A stretch of 64,000 bases of DNA, taken from positions 1 through 64,000 of the forward strand of contig CAJOIS010000018.1 in assembly GCA_905234645.1 (NCBI GenBank). Direction: 5' to 3'. Within the stretch, counting starts at the first letter, position 1. The number at the start of each line of letters is the position of its first letter. Shown piece by piece: positions 6,420 to 14,358 of this stretch. A model generated the notes under the pieces. The model saw only the letters and a program-made list of their open reading frames with translations, was not told the origin of the DNA and did no database searches. Source of the DNA: an uncultured Bacteroidales bacterium (GTDB lineage Bacteria > Bacteroidota > Bacteroidia > Bacteroidales > F082). A program made the translations under genes and the position numbers.

Positions 6420-7310
6420 TTAAACCTTTTTCTGCCTTCTTATTTCGCTCCAGGTCTGTAGCACCACGGAGATGATAATCAGCGCGATGCCGATGCAGAA
6501 TGAGAAATTCAACTCCTTGTACTCGCTGAAGATGAACATGGAGAGGATGATGCTGTATACTGGCTCCAGGTTATAGGTCAGGTTAACGGTGAAAGCTGGA
6601 ATCCTTTGCAACACAATGATTTGCAGTAGGCAAAGACCGATGGTGCAAACCACCACCATAAAGGCCAGATAGGTATAATCCATGCCGACGGGATAGAACC
6701 GATCGATGGGGAAGAACATATTATATAAAGGTAGGAGGCAGGTCAAACCGACCAAACCGCCGACCATCTCCCAAAGCAGCATGTTTTTGGCCTCGTAGTG
6801 CTTGCCGACCCTTTGGTTGGCAATGGCAAATAAGGCATACAAGGCTGATGATATCACGCCCAAGACAATGCCCAACCGATAGCGCGCGTCAAATTGGAAG
6901 ATGAGGTAGATGCCGAGAATGGTCAACAGACTGAACAGGAATTCGCGTCCCGAAAATTTGTGTTTGTTGATGATGGGCTCAAACAAGGCGGTGAAAAACC
7001 CGACCAAGGAGAAACACACCACGCCAATGCTGACATTCGATGCCTTGATGCTGGCATAGAAGAACACCCAGTGCAGGCAGAGCAACATACCCACGCCGCC
7101 CATTTGCAAGATGTCCTTGAATTTGTATCTTTGTAGAGACGTGGCGCGCCGCGTCTCTACAATACGCAAATAAACAAACATAATCACCGCCGCCGCCGCC
7201 ATGCGCCACCACACCAAAATGGCCGAATCCAAGGTGATGAGTCGCCCCAGCACGCCCGTGAAGCCGGCGATGAAGACGGAGAGATGCAGCAGGAAATAAT
7301 CCTTTTTCAT
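6420..7310 (-). CDS. EamA/DMT-family transporter
   Basis: A 296-residue drug/metabolite-type carrier with about ten hydrophobic helices in two EamA repeats (second half from about GIVLGVISSALYALFAIANQ) and a charged end (SEIRRQKKV). The start ATG overlaps the stop of the RNA methyltransferase as ATGA, which indicates translational coupling, and I chose it for that reason. Oddity: the loop after helix 2 reads IVETRRATSLQ, and these codons are exactly the 32-base TTGTAG palindrome at 7131-7162. The palindrome has been taken into the coding sequence without breaking the frame, in a position that should face the cytoplasm. Substrate unknown. Confidence 0.85.
   Translation of the reverse strand: MKKDYFLLHLSVFIAGFTGVLGRLITLDSAILVWWRMAAAAVIMFVYLRIVETRRATSLQRYKFKDILQMGGVGMLLCLHWVFFYASIKASNVSIGVVCFSLVGFFTALFEPIINKHKFSGREFLFSLLTILGIYLIFQFDARYRLGIVLGVISSALYALFAIANQRVGKHYEAKNMLLWEMVGGLVGLTCLLPLYNMFFPIDRFYPVGMDYTYLAFMVVVCTIGLCLLQIIVLQRIPAFTVNLTYNLEPVYSIILSMFIFSEYKELNFSFCIGIALIIISVVLQTWSEIRRQKKV
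7131..7162. repeat. palindrome in frame inside the EamA gene
   Basis: A 32-base palindrome with outer ends TTGTAGAGACG and CGTCTCTACAA and core GGCGCGCC. It matches the reverse complement of the 113-144 element at 31 of 32 bases. It encodes about ten residues of the loop after helix 2 of the carrier. Confidence 0.85.
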
Positions 7311-8077
7311 GGTTTTCTCCTCTGGCGCACAGCCTCGAAAGTGACGATGGCGGTGGTTACCGAAACGTTGAGCGAGTCGGCGATGCCGTTCATGGGGATG
7401 ATGATGTTTTGGTCGGCGGCCTCGACCCAAGCCTCGGAGATGCCCGTGGCTTCGGTGCCCATTACGAGGGCAGAGGCTTTGGTGAAGTCGGCATCGAGGT
7501 AGTCGATGGAGGCTTTGAGGTAGGTGCAATAGATGGTGATGCCGTTCTTCTTCAGCCAAACGATGCATTCCTCGGTGGAGCAGGCATAGATGGGTACGCT
7601 GAAGATACAGCCGATGCTGGCGCGGATGGCGTTGGGGTTGAAGAGGTCGGTGGCGGGGTCGGCCACGATGACGGCATCGACACCTGCAGCATCGGCAGTG
7701 CGCATCACGGCACCGAGGTTGCCGGGCTTCTCCACGGTCTCCAATACAATGATCAGTGCATTATTCTTGGGCTTGAACTCGCTGAGGCTCTTGTATTTGG
7801 GCTTGGCCACAGCCAAGAGCCCGTCGCTGCCTTCACGGTAGGCGATCTTGTCGAAGACTTCTTCGGTGACGGTCTCGGTGAACGTAGCCTTCACCTTGAC
7901 GGGTTCGCGCAACAATGCCTCGCAGACATACAGCTGCTCGATCTCGAAGCCGCACTTCTGAGCGCGCTCAATCTCACGTTGTCCCTCGATGAGGATACGG
8001 TTCTGCTCGCGGCGTTCGGAAGCCTTCTTCAGACGCACGAGGTTCTTTATCTTGGGGTTGGTCTTGCTGGTGATCAT
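7307..8077 (-). CDS. TrmH/SpoU-family RNA 2'-O-methyltransferase
   Basis: A 256-residue SPOUT methyltransferase using S-adenosylmethionine. It has an N-terminal RNA-binding domain (IEGQREIERA, about residues 30-39) and then the three knot motifs: motif 1 EKPGNLGAVMRTADA (116-130, with conserved Asn120 and Arg126), motif 2 VMGTEATGIS (205-214) and motif 3 IPMNGIADSLNVSV (227-240). Length and order are normal for the family. The target is probably rRNA or tRNA ribose; which nucleotide cannot be read from sequence. Its stop overlaps the EamA start. A TACCTTTG box lies 25 bases upstream. Confidence 0.9.
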   Translation of the reverse strand: MITSKTNPKIKNLVRLKKASERREQNRILIEGQREIERAQKCGFEIEQLYVCEALLREPVKVKATFTETVTEEVFDKIAYREGSDGLLAVAKPKYKSLSEFKPKNNALIIVLETVEKPGNLGAVMRTADAAGVDAVIVADPATDLFNPNAIRASIGCIFSVPIYACSTEECIVWLKKNGITIYCTYLKASIDYLDADFTKASALVMGTEATGISEAWVEAADQNIIIPMNGIADSLNVSVTTAIVTFEAVRQRRKP

Positions 8078-8102
8078 CTCTCTCTTCGTAGTTTTGAAAG
8101 CG

Positions 8103-8110
8103 CAAAGGTA
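8103..8110 (-). promoter_or_regulatory. promoter -7 box for the RNA methyltransferase
   Basis: TACCTTTG on the minus strand, 25 bases before the start at 8077. Confidence 0.6.
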
Positions 8111-8161
8111 CGGTTTTGTGGAGAAATTGTGGAAAATGGAAAGAAAAAATGAGAATTTATG

Positions 8162-8191
8162 TTTGTTGGGTCGCGATAATTCTTAATTTTG
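8162..8191 (+). promoter_or_regulatory. complete promoter before the leader and peptide gene
   Basis: TTTG (8162-8165), 18 bases, then TAATTTTG (8184-8191). Both Bacteroidota promoter elements are present at normal spacing, about 215 bases before the 55-residue peptide gene, so a long leader is transcribed. Confidence 0.65.
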
Positions 8192-8352
8192 CAATCTTAA
8201 AATATTGTTGATTTATATTTATTGCTTATAAATGATTATTAATCAATTTGTTATAGCGCATAGAGAGGGGTAAAACACCTTCCTGTGTCGTTTTGTACCA
8301 AGGTTCATCTAAGGAAAGGCAACGCGTCCTGTCTTGGATGAACTTTTTTTTT
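8192..8352 (+). ncRNA. structured leader ending in a terminator-like hairpin
   Basis: Between the promoter and the peptide gene the transcript can form a hairpin from AAAACAC (8272-8278) with GTGTCGTTTT (8285-8294, one bulge), then a strong stem GTTCATCTAAG (8303-8313) with CTTGGATGAAC (8333-8343) followed by nine T residues. That is the form of an intrinsic terminator placed inside a 5' leader, as in attenuators and riboswitches, or the end of a small RNA of about 155 bases. I do not recognise a known riboswitch. Confidence 0.5.
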
Positions 8353-8406
8353 GTTTTGAAATCCCTATACTATAAATAACCTAATACTAAACGAATTATC
8401 AATCTA

Positions 8407-8574
8407 ATGAAGAAAACAAACAAACATCAACGCTATGAGGCTCCCAAGGCGGAGGTCATAGTCATCGAGACGCAGAGCGTTTTGTGCGCCTCTGGCGCAG
8501 GTTCGGCATCGAATGCAGGTGCCGGTGTGGGAGCTAACGGAATGATTGACGACGGCAACACTTATGGGTGGTAA
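8407..8574 (+). CDS. 55-residue peptide of the Bacteroidales CASG type
   Basis: A small open frame starting MKKTNKHQRYEAPKAEVI and running VIETQSVLCASG, then a Gly/Ala/Ser/Asn-rich stretch (about 29-45) and ending DDGNTYGW. Short peptides with a basic N-terminus, an acidic V-I-E middle, a C-A/V-S-G motif and a Gly-rich tail are common and mostly unannotated in Bacteroidales. Their role is not established to my knowledge. There is no signal peptide or membrane segment. The gene follows the attenuator-like leader and ends 17 bases before the lipoprotein gene, with which it is probably co-transcribed. The single Cys (about residue 27) beside SG could be a processing or modification site; that is speculation. 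Confidence 0.7.
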   Translation: MKKTNKHQRYEAPKAEVIVIETQSVLCASGAGSASNAGAGVGANGMIDDGNTYGW

Positions 8575-8591
8575 AAAGAAAGGAGAACACC

Positions 8592-10189
8592 ATGAAGAAA
8601 TCATTCGCAATCATCGCACTGGCGGCATTGGTGATGCTGGTCGGCTGCAAGAAGAACGATCAAGAAGGAACCGTCCTGAAGGCCGATATCTAGCAACACA
8701 AGAGCGACGGCAGCAAGACTTCGCTGAACCCCGACTTCAGCATCAGTTGGTCGGAGGGCGACCAACTGCTCGTCAACAACGGCACAGCTCCTGGCATTTT
8801 CACCCTCACCACGGGTGCTGGTAACCCCACCGCTGAGTTCGCCACCACGGGCGAATACACCTTCGGAGAGAACAATGTGGCGGTGTATCCCTACTCCGAC
8901 AACATCACCTTCGGTGAAAACACGGTGACCATGACCCTGCCTGCGACCCAGGAGGTCGAAGCCCCCGGTACCTTCGGCAATGGTGCCAACCCCATGCTGG
9001 GCACCTTCACCGACCCCACGAACTTCACGGTCACGAGCCTCTGCGGAGCCCTGTGCTTGCAACTGAAGGGCGACAACCAGACCATCACCTCCATTGAGAT
9101 TGTGGACGCCGCCGGTGCCAAGCTGAACGGCACGTTTGAGGCCAACTACAACATTTCGGATGGTCCCGTTCTCATCAAGACGGGCGACGACGGCACGGAC
9201 AAGGTGACGCTGAGCTGCCCGGCCGTTCTGACTGACGATGCCCAGAAGTTTTCGTGGTGTTGCCCGCTGGCGCTTTGGCCAGTGGCTTTACGATGAACGT
9301 CTACAACGACACAGACCTTGTCTTCACCAAGTCGACCTCAACCGATGTCACTATGGTGGTCAACACCGTGAAGACAATGGGTGAGATGACGGTGGCTCCT
9401 GCAGCTGCCGTTCCCGTCTATGGTCCTTTCTCGGTGAGCGAGAATCAGCAGGTCTATTTCTCACCGGGCAACCTGTGGGCGACAACAAACGATCTTGGCA
9501 ATACATGGACTTGGTCGTTTGCTGAACACCAGTATGACAAGATTGGAGATGCGACCGCCAATTCTAATATCACCACAACCTCGGGCGTGGTTGACGCAAA
9601 TGGTTCAGTTGCCCTCTTTGGCTGGAGCACTTCAAGCACCTATTTCGGCATCCTTAATTCATTTGGCAACGATCCTTTTTCCGGTGATTTCGTTGACTGG
9701 GCTACGAATGATATCACCAATGGGGGAAATCCTGCCACACCCTGGCGCACTTTAAGCAGTGATGAATGGTCTTTCATCTTAAATCATGATGATCAAAGCA
9801 CTACTCAAAGAGGAGACAATATATTTGCTTTTGCAAATATTCATAACGTTCCTGGCTTAATTATCTTCCCCGATCATTTCTTGGATGCGAATATGCCGAG
9901 CAGCATAAGTAGTATTAATAATGTTTACATAAGCACTGACAGTTTCCCGGTTCTTGATGATGACACTTGGGCTGGACTTGAGAACTTAGGCTGTGCATTT
10001 TTGCCTTCAGTGGGCCAACGCTTTGGGAGTGGAGCTTACAATCCCGATATGTTGATAGAGTATTGGACTTCAACACCCTCTGGTGCCAACTATGCATATA
10101 GGGTGTATTACTCAGAGTTTTCCCGCTATATCTCAGCGAATAGTCGTTGCTATGGTTACGGTGTACGCCTTGCCCGCAACGTGCAATAA
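8592..10189 (+). pseudogene. lipoprotein with fimbrillin-like N-part and FISUMP-like C-part, one stop and one frameshift
   Basis: It starts at an ATG with a good Shine-Dalgarno (AAGGAG, 7 bases before). The first residues MKKSFAIIALAALVMLVGC are a lipoprotein signal with Cys at 19. Codon 34 is TAG (8691-8693); a G in its place would give Glu and an open frame. The frame then runs (HKSDGSKTSLNPDFSISWSE, a fimbrillin-like pattern) to about 9249, where one T seems missing from a T-run. The continuation is in another frame (VVLPAGALASGF) to 10189. The C-terminal half (FSVSENQQVYFSPGNLWA, WSFAEHQYD, SVALFGW, TPWRTLSSDEW, then LPSVGQRFG and GYGVRLARNVQ) resembles the SUMF/FISUMP-like modules repeated in Bacteroidales surface proteins. 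Repaired length is about 532 residues. A terminator follows at 10220. Confidence 0.75.
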
Positions 10190-10219
10190 CCCCACGACAA
10201 TCGTATAAATCCTTATCGA

Positions 10220-10246
10220 AAGGCGGCCTTCGGGTCGCCTTTTTAT
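10220..10246 (+). terminator. intrinsic terminator after the lipoprotein gene
   Basis: AAGGCGGCC, loop TTCG, GGTCGCCTT, followed by TTTATT; one mismatch in the stem. Confidence 0.75.
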
Positions 10247-10309
10247 TACTTTGCCTGTTGAAAAAATTTTTTTTGGCATTATTTTCTCGCCATCTTCCAA
10301 AGTTTTTAC

Positions 10310-10317
10310 TATCTTTG
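10310..10317 (+). promoter_or_regulatory. promoter -7 box for hipB
   Basis: TATCTTTG, 58 bases before the ATG at 10376. Confidence 0.5.
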
Positions 10318-10375
10318 CAATCAAATACAGTTGTATCTGTAATCTTTATTATTTGCATTTTTGAAATACAATAGT

Positions 10376-10702
10376 ATGCCTTTATTATATGATTTCAATA
10401 TGGATACGGCAGAAGACATTGCCGTCCGTTTGTCGGAAAACCTGAAACGCCGACGACTGGAAAAGGGGTTGTCGCGAAGTGCCTTGTCGATGATGAGTGG
10501 GGTGCCAGCGCCTACCATCGCCAAATTCGAGCAGCAGCACAGCATTTCCTTGGTTAGTTTTTTGGCTTTGTCCAAAGCCTTGGGCTATACCGATGCGCTG
10601 AAGTCTCTGTTGTCCGAACCCATCTATACCACTATGGAGGAGCTGGAAACCATCAACAAGAACAAGAACAGAAAACGTGGGAGAAATGAATTCAATCGAT
10701 AA
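10376..10702 (+). CDS. hipB: HipB-like XRE-family DNA-binding antitoxin
   Basis: A 108-residue protein with a helix-turn-helix of the XRE/Cro type (VRLSENLKRRRLEKGLSRSALSMMSGVPAPTIAKFEQ, about residues 16-52). A second conserved strip follows (FLALSKALGYTDALKSLL) and then a basic tail. It directly precedes and overlaps the hipA-like gene by 17 bases, which fits the antitoxin of a HipBA module: it would bind the operon promoter and the kinase. Two starts are possible, the ATG at 10376 or one at 10400; neither has a clear ribosome binding site. It probably represses its own TATCTTTG promoter; no obvious inverted repeat operator was seen. Confidence 0.8.
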   Translation: MPLLYDFNMDTAEDIAVRLSENLKRRRLEKGLSRSALSMMSGVPAPTIAKFEQQHSISLVSFLALSKALGYTDALKSLLSEPIYTTMEELETINKNKNRKRGRNEFNR

Positions 10703-11804
10703 GCTTTTCGTCAAATACCACGGGAAAACCGTGGGGGAACTGACCCTAACGCCTGATGGCACGCGGTGTGCGTTCCGATACGACAAGGAATGGCTGGCCA
10801 CTGGTTTCTCCATCTCACCATTGGATTTGCCTTTGAAACCAGATCTGTTTATTGCTCCCGCACGTCCCTTTTTGGGCAACTTCGGTATTTTTGAGGACAG
10901 CCTTCCCGATGGTTATGGCCGTTATTTGCTTAACAGGATGCTACGTCGACAAGGTGTTGACGACACCCAGCTGACTCCGCTGCAACGTCTTAGCATTGTC
11001 GGCAATTCGGGGATGGGTGCATTATGCTATGAACCCGTGACCCGTATGGAAAGAGTAGACGAACAACTTTCGTTCGACCGCCTGCAGCAGTTGGCTTTGG
11101 AAGTCCTCTCGGAAAAGAACGAGAAAGACGCTGCACTCCTATATTATAATAGTGGCAACTCGGGAGGGTGTCGTCCCAAATGCCTATACCACGACGAAGA
11201 AGGCGAATGGTTGGTGAAATTCAGGCACACCTACGACCCAATGGATTTGGGATTGAAGGAATACAGATACAACGAACTTGCCAGAGCGTGTGGCATCGAA
11301 GTGCCCGATTTCAAGTTGTTTGAAGGAAAGTACTTCGCCACGCGGCGTTTTGACATTGAAAACGGAGAGCGTCTTCACGTCGCTACGGCGGGTGCCTTGC
11401 TTAATGAGTCCATCGACTTCCCGAAGCTGGACTATAAGACGCTCCTGCACCTCACAGGCTTCCTGACCCAAGACCCGCGCCAAGTGGATTCCATGTTTCG
11501 CCTGATGGCCTTCAATGTCTTCACCGAGAACAAAGACGACCATGCAAAGAATTTCAGCTTCATTTGTCGAGAGGGGCATTGGCGGCTGTCCCCCGCATAC
11601 GACCTTACGCCTGTTCCGGAAGGCTACAACGGCGAGCACGCCACTTCAGTAAACGGCAACGGCAGACCCACGATAGAGGATATGCTCGCTGTCGGCGAGA
11701 CGATTAGAATCCCAAGAAAACGGGGAAAGGAAATCATTGAGTTTGTCAAAGAGATTTGTCAGCTTTTTTCATCTGCGACAGCACCAATCCCACTACCACG
11801 ATGA
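10686..11804 (+). CDS. hipA: HipA-like serine/threonine kinase toxin, possibly C-terminally replaced
   Basis: A 372-residue kinase-fold protein. Features: HipA N-subdomain 1 at the start (KLFVKYHGKTVGELTL), LPDGYGRYLL (about 73-82), the phosphate loop region GGCRPK (about 160-165), the catalytic Asp in the D-x-H-x-K-N motif DDHAKN (284-289) and the metal-binding AYDLTP (304-309). In E. coli, HipA phosphorylates glutamyl-tRNA synthetase; the target here is unknown. The ATG at 10686 overlaps hipB. Oddity: the last 20 codons (from about 11746) run into the 3' end of the convergent EamA gene. The residues after EIIEFVKEI (SSATAPIPLPR) are unlike a normal HipA end, which usually continues for a further helix. 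The true tail may have been lost by a deletion. Confidence 0.82.
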   Translation: MNSIDKLFVKYHGKTVGELTLTPDGTRCAFRYDKEWLATGFSISPLDLPLKPDLFIAPARPFLGNFGIFEDSLPDGYGRYLLNRMLRRQGVDDTQLTPLQRLSIVGNSGMGALCYEPVTRMERVDEQLSFDRLQQLALEVLSEKNEKDAALLYYNSGNSGGCRPKCLYHDEEGEWLVKFRHTYDPMDLGLKEYRYNELARACGIEVPDFKLFEGKYFATRRFDIENGERLHVATAGALLNESIDFPKLDYKTLLHLTGFLTQDPRQVDSMFRLMAFNVFTENKDDHAKNFSFICREGHWRLSPAYDLTPVPEGYNGEHATSVNGNGRPTIEDMLAVGETIRIPRKRGKEIIEFVKEICQLFSSATAPIPLPR

Positions 11805-12639
11805 GTATTCCGACAATCTTGTTCACCGTCAGTGCTTCGATGGCGAGGAGATAACTGAAAATCGCCGTGAAAACGGGAATCAAGTTGCTGTAGACATTGG
11901 CCCGCGAGGCACCGAGTTTGCTGAAAGCATAGGCCCACAAGGCGTAGGCTCCGGCACTGCAGAAGATGCCCAGACAGACCAACGGAACGATGTAGGCGCC
12001 GACATTGGCGAAGTTGGAGGGCTCGAAATGCTCCATAAGGAAGACCATGGGAATGAAATAAATCATGCCGACGATGTTCTGCATCCAGGTGATGGTCAGT
12101 GGCTTGTATAGTTTTGTGAGCCGAATCAAGGCGATGGAATAACCTACCGCTACAAGCACCGAGCCGCAAAGGAAGAGGATGCCCTTGGGCGAAGCAGTAA
12201 GCTCAAGGTTTTTGTTGAGCAGCATGACGATAACGCCGGCGAAGGAGATGATGAAGCCCACGATATTCATCGGCGTGAGCCGCTCCTTGAGGAAGATGCG
12301 CGCCGCGATGGGCGTCACCAAGGGAATCAAGGCGATGATGCCAGCCCCGATGACAGGGGAGGAATTCTTCAGCCCGTAGCCCTCGAAGATGAAGTAGAGG
12401 AAAGGCTCGAACATGGCGGCGATGGCGAACAGTCCCAAGTGTTTCCGCTGGATCTTCTCGTTGAGGCGGAAGACGAAGAGAATCGTCGTCAGGAAAACGG
12501 TGGCCACCACGAGGCGCAGGAAGATGGTCGCCGTGGGGTTGAGGCTTTGGTAGACCTGCGTGGACCACACGAACGACATTCCCCAGAAGATCATGGCGAC
12601 GATGCCGGCCAGATGAACGATGAATCCTTTGCCTTTCAT
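11746..12639 (-). CDS. EamA/DMT-family transporter (second copy)
   Basis: A 297-residue inner-membrane carrier with about ten helices and two EamA repeats (GIVAMIFWGMSFVWSTQVYQ at the start; the second repeat begins about GILFLCGSVLVAVGYS near residue 155). The end is LSQMKKADKSL. It shares fold but little sequence with the carrier at 6420. The TACTTTTG box ends only 4 bases before the ATG, so the transcript would be leaderless or nearly so. Its 3' end overlaps the convergent hipA frame by 59 bases. Substrate unknown. Confidence 0.87.
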   Translation of the reverse strand: MKGKGFIVHLAGIVAMIFWGMSFVWSTQVYQSLNPTATIFLRLVVATVFLTTILFVFRLNEKIQRKHLGLFAIAAMFEPFLYFIFEGYGLKNSSPVIGAGIIALIPLVTPIAARIFLKERLTPMNIVGFIISFAGVIVMLLNKNLELTASPKGILFLCGSVLVAVGYSIALIRLTKLYKPLTITWMQNIVGMIYFIPMVFLMEHFEPSNFANVGAYIVPLVCLGIFCSAGAYALWAYAFSKLGASRANVYSNLIPVFTAIFSYLLAIEALTVNKIVGILIVVVGLVLSQMKKADKSL

Positions 12640-12643
12640 GCCG

Positions 12644-12651
12644 CAAAAGTA
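12644..12651 (-). promoter_or_regulatory. promoter -7 box of the second EamA gene
   Basis: TACTTTTG on the minus strand, only 4 bases from the start codon, which implies a leaderless message if the usual spacing to the start point holds. Confidence 0.5.
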
Positions 12652-12702
12652 CGGTTTTTTGAGATAGTTTTCCCCAAGATGAGCATTTCGGCAAGATTTT
12701 TG

Positions 12703-12710
12703 TATGTTTG
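12703..12710 (+). promoter_or_regulatory. promoter -7 box of the collagen-like lipoprotein gene
   Basis: TATGTTTG, 50 bases before the ATG at 12761. Confidence 0.55.
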
Positions 12711-12760
12711 CATCGTGAAACGAAAAACAATTTAAGTCAAATAATTAAAAACCTATCAAA

Positions 12761-13306
12761 ATGAAAAAGTTAAGTTTAATCTGTATGACAGTCCTGGCCA
12801 TCTCGTTCTTGGCTTCTTGCCGTGGCCCTCAAGGCCCTCAGGGTCCTGCCGGTAACGACGGCAACGCCAATGTTGCGTCGTCAACGCTCACCATTCATGA
12901 TTATGATTGGATATGGAGTTGCATCTATGTTGATGCCGATGGCCATGAAAGAGGGCAATACGGAGTCACCATCGATTATCCTGCCATCAACAACAATGTG
13001 TATAACTATGGCGCCGTTCTGGTCTATATGGATGTTCAAGGTGCTTGGACTCAGGTCCCGTTCACGTATTATTACCACCAAAAGATAGACGGAGAAGATT
13101 GCCTCTTTGCCGCCTCTATCGAAGTGGCAACGCTCAGTGACGGCGGCGTGTGCCTGTTCTGGACCGAAAGCGACATGTGGGATGTGCGCCCCGAGACCCG
13201 CGAATTCAAGATCGTGGCCATCGAGGCTAGCGTTTACAAAGACCGCAGCGATGTCGACTACAGCAGCTATGAAGCCGTGAAGGAAGCCTTCCAGCTGGCT
13301 GACTAA
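12761..13306 (+). CDS. lipoprotein with a short collagen-like segment
   Basis: A 181-residue lipoprotein: signal MKKLSLICMTVLAISFLASC with the acylated Cys at 20, then a short Gly-X-Y run (GPQGPQGPAGNDGN, about residues 22-35). A compact beta-rich domain of about 145 residues follows, with many Trp/Tyr/Asp residues (DYDWIWSCIYVDADG; WTQVPFTYYYHQK; CLFWTESDMW). Lipoproteins of this build occur in many Bacteroidales. The function is unknown; the collagen-like run probably acts as a spacer after the lipid anchor. It stands alone between an EamA carrier (divergent) and a Na/Ca exchanger (convergent), with its own promoter box and a clear terminator. Confidence 0.75.
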   Translation: MKKLSLICMTVLAISFLASCRGPQGPQGPAGNDGNANVASSTLTIHDYDWIWSCIYVDADGHERGQYGVTIDYPAINNNVYNYGAVLVYMDVQGAWTQVPFTYYYHQKIDGEDCLFAASIEVATLSDGGVCLFWTESDMWDVRPETREFKIVAIEASVYKDRSDVDYSSYEAVKEAFQLAD

Positions 13307-13332
13307 GATAGAAATCTCTAACCGAACAATCC

Positions 13333-13370
13333 GAAGGGATCCGATTTTTCGGATTCCTTCTTTTTATTTT
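13333..13370 (+). terminator. intrinsic terminator, shared by convergent genes
   Basis: GAAGGGATCCGA (13333-13344), short T loop, TCGGATTCCTTC (13349-13360), one G-T pair, then TTTTTATTTT. It lies 11 bases before the end of the exchanger gene on the other strand. The bases just before it (13316-13335) match 27490-27509. Confidence 0.8.
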
Positions 13371-13381
13371 GGTTAGCGCAT

Positions 13382-14344
13382 TTAATGCATTGCCAGCGAA
13401 AACCACATGAACCCCACGTAACCCAACGTCAGGAAGGCGCCTTCCCAGCGTGAGATCATCCGTCCTTTGCCAGTGAAGACAAACAGCAGCATGAGGCAGT
13501 TGGCAGCAAAAAGGATGATCAGTTGTTGGTTCATCATGGCCTCAAAAGGCAGCGGAGTGATGAGGGCACTAACCCCCAACACCATGAAGATGTTCATTAT
13601 ATTGGAACCCAGTACGTTACCGATGGCAATGCCGGAGTTTTTCTTCAATGCCGCCACGATGGAGGTGATGAGTTCGGGTAGGGAAGTGGCTGTGGCCACC
13701 ACGGTGAGACCTATGGTGCTCTCACTCATGCCCCAGTTACGTGCGAGGATTTGAGCGTTGTTGGAAACAAGTTCGCCGCCTGCATAAAGGCCGACAACGC
13801 CAACGACAAGTTCCAAAATGGTCTTGCCCCAAGGCATCGGCGTCTGGGTCTCATCGTCTATGTTGGCCTCGCCTTTGCTCCTGAAAGTGAGCAAGAAATA
13901 GCCGAAGCCCATGAGGAGCAGGATGATGCCTTCGATCCAATTCACGTCGACGGTGGCGTCTCTGCTCATGAAGAAGTCGTTGGCCATCAAAGTGATGGCG
14001 AGCGTTGCCAAAAAACCGACGGGGATATCGCGACGGATGGAGATGCGGCTCACGTCGATGGGCCAGATGAGCGAACTCACGCCCAAGATGAGCAGGATGT
14101 TCATCGTGTTGCTGCCGATGATGTTGCCGATGGCAAGGCCGGGGCTGCCCTTGGCGCACGAAAAGATGTTGACAACCATCTCGGGCAAAGAGGTGCCGAA
14201 AGCCACGATGGTCAAGCCGATGATAAGCGGCGACAACTTGGCGCGCACGCCGACGCTGGTAGCTCCGTTGACGAGCCAGTTGGCACCTAGAATCAAGGCG
14301 ACAAAACCGATGGCGAGGAGTAGTATTGGTATTAAAGAGGTCAT
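13382..14344 (-). CDS. calcium/sodium antiporter (CaCA family)
   Basis: A 320-residue inner-membrane exchanger with about ten helices in two inverted repeats. The alpha-1 repeat is GTSLPEMVVNIFS followed by GNIIGSNTMNILLILG (about residues 51-88). The alpha-2 repeat is ATSLPELITSIVA followed by GNVLGSNIMNIFMVLG (about 198-235). These G-T/A-S-L-P-E and G-S-N motifs carry the ion-coordinating Glu and Asn residues of the YrbG/CaCA type. The expected role is exchange of Na+ or H+ for Ca2+ to keep cytoplasmic Ca2+ low. It ends at a terminator shared with the convergent lipoprotein gene. A palindromic repeat (14359-14451) lies between it and yggS upstream; no clear promoter box was found. Confidence 0.92.
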   Translation of the reverse strand: MTSLIPILLLAIGFVALILGANWLVNGATSVGVRAKLSPLIIGLTIVAFGTSLPEMVVNIFSCAKGSPGLAIGNIIGSNTMNILLILGVSSLIWPIDVSRISIRRDIPVGFLATLAITLMANDFFMSRDATVDVNWIEGIILLLMGFGYFLLTFRSKGEANIDDETQTPMPWGKTILELVVGVVGLYAGGELVSNNAQILARNWGMSESTIGLTVVATATSLPELITSIVAALKKNSGIAIGNVLGSNIMNIFMVLGVSALITPLPFEAMMNQQLIILFAANCLMLLFVFTGKGRMISRWEGAFLTLGYVGFMWFSLAMH

Positions 14345-14358
14345 GTATTCTTTTTTAC

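Noticed and set aside
8691-8693. TAG read as an amino acid (recoding)
   Set aside because: TAG is used as a normal stop at 57255, and the same gene has a second lesion; error or decay is simpler.
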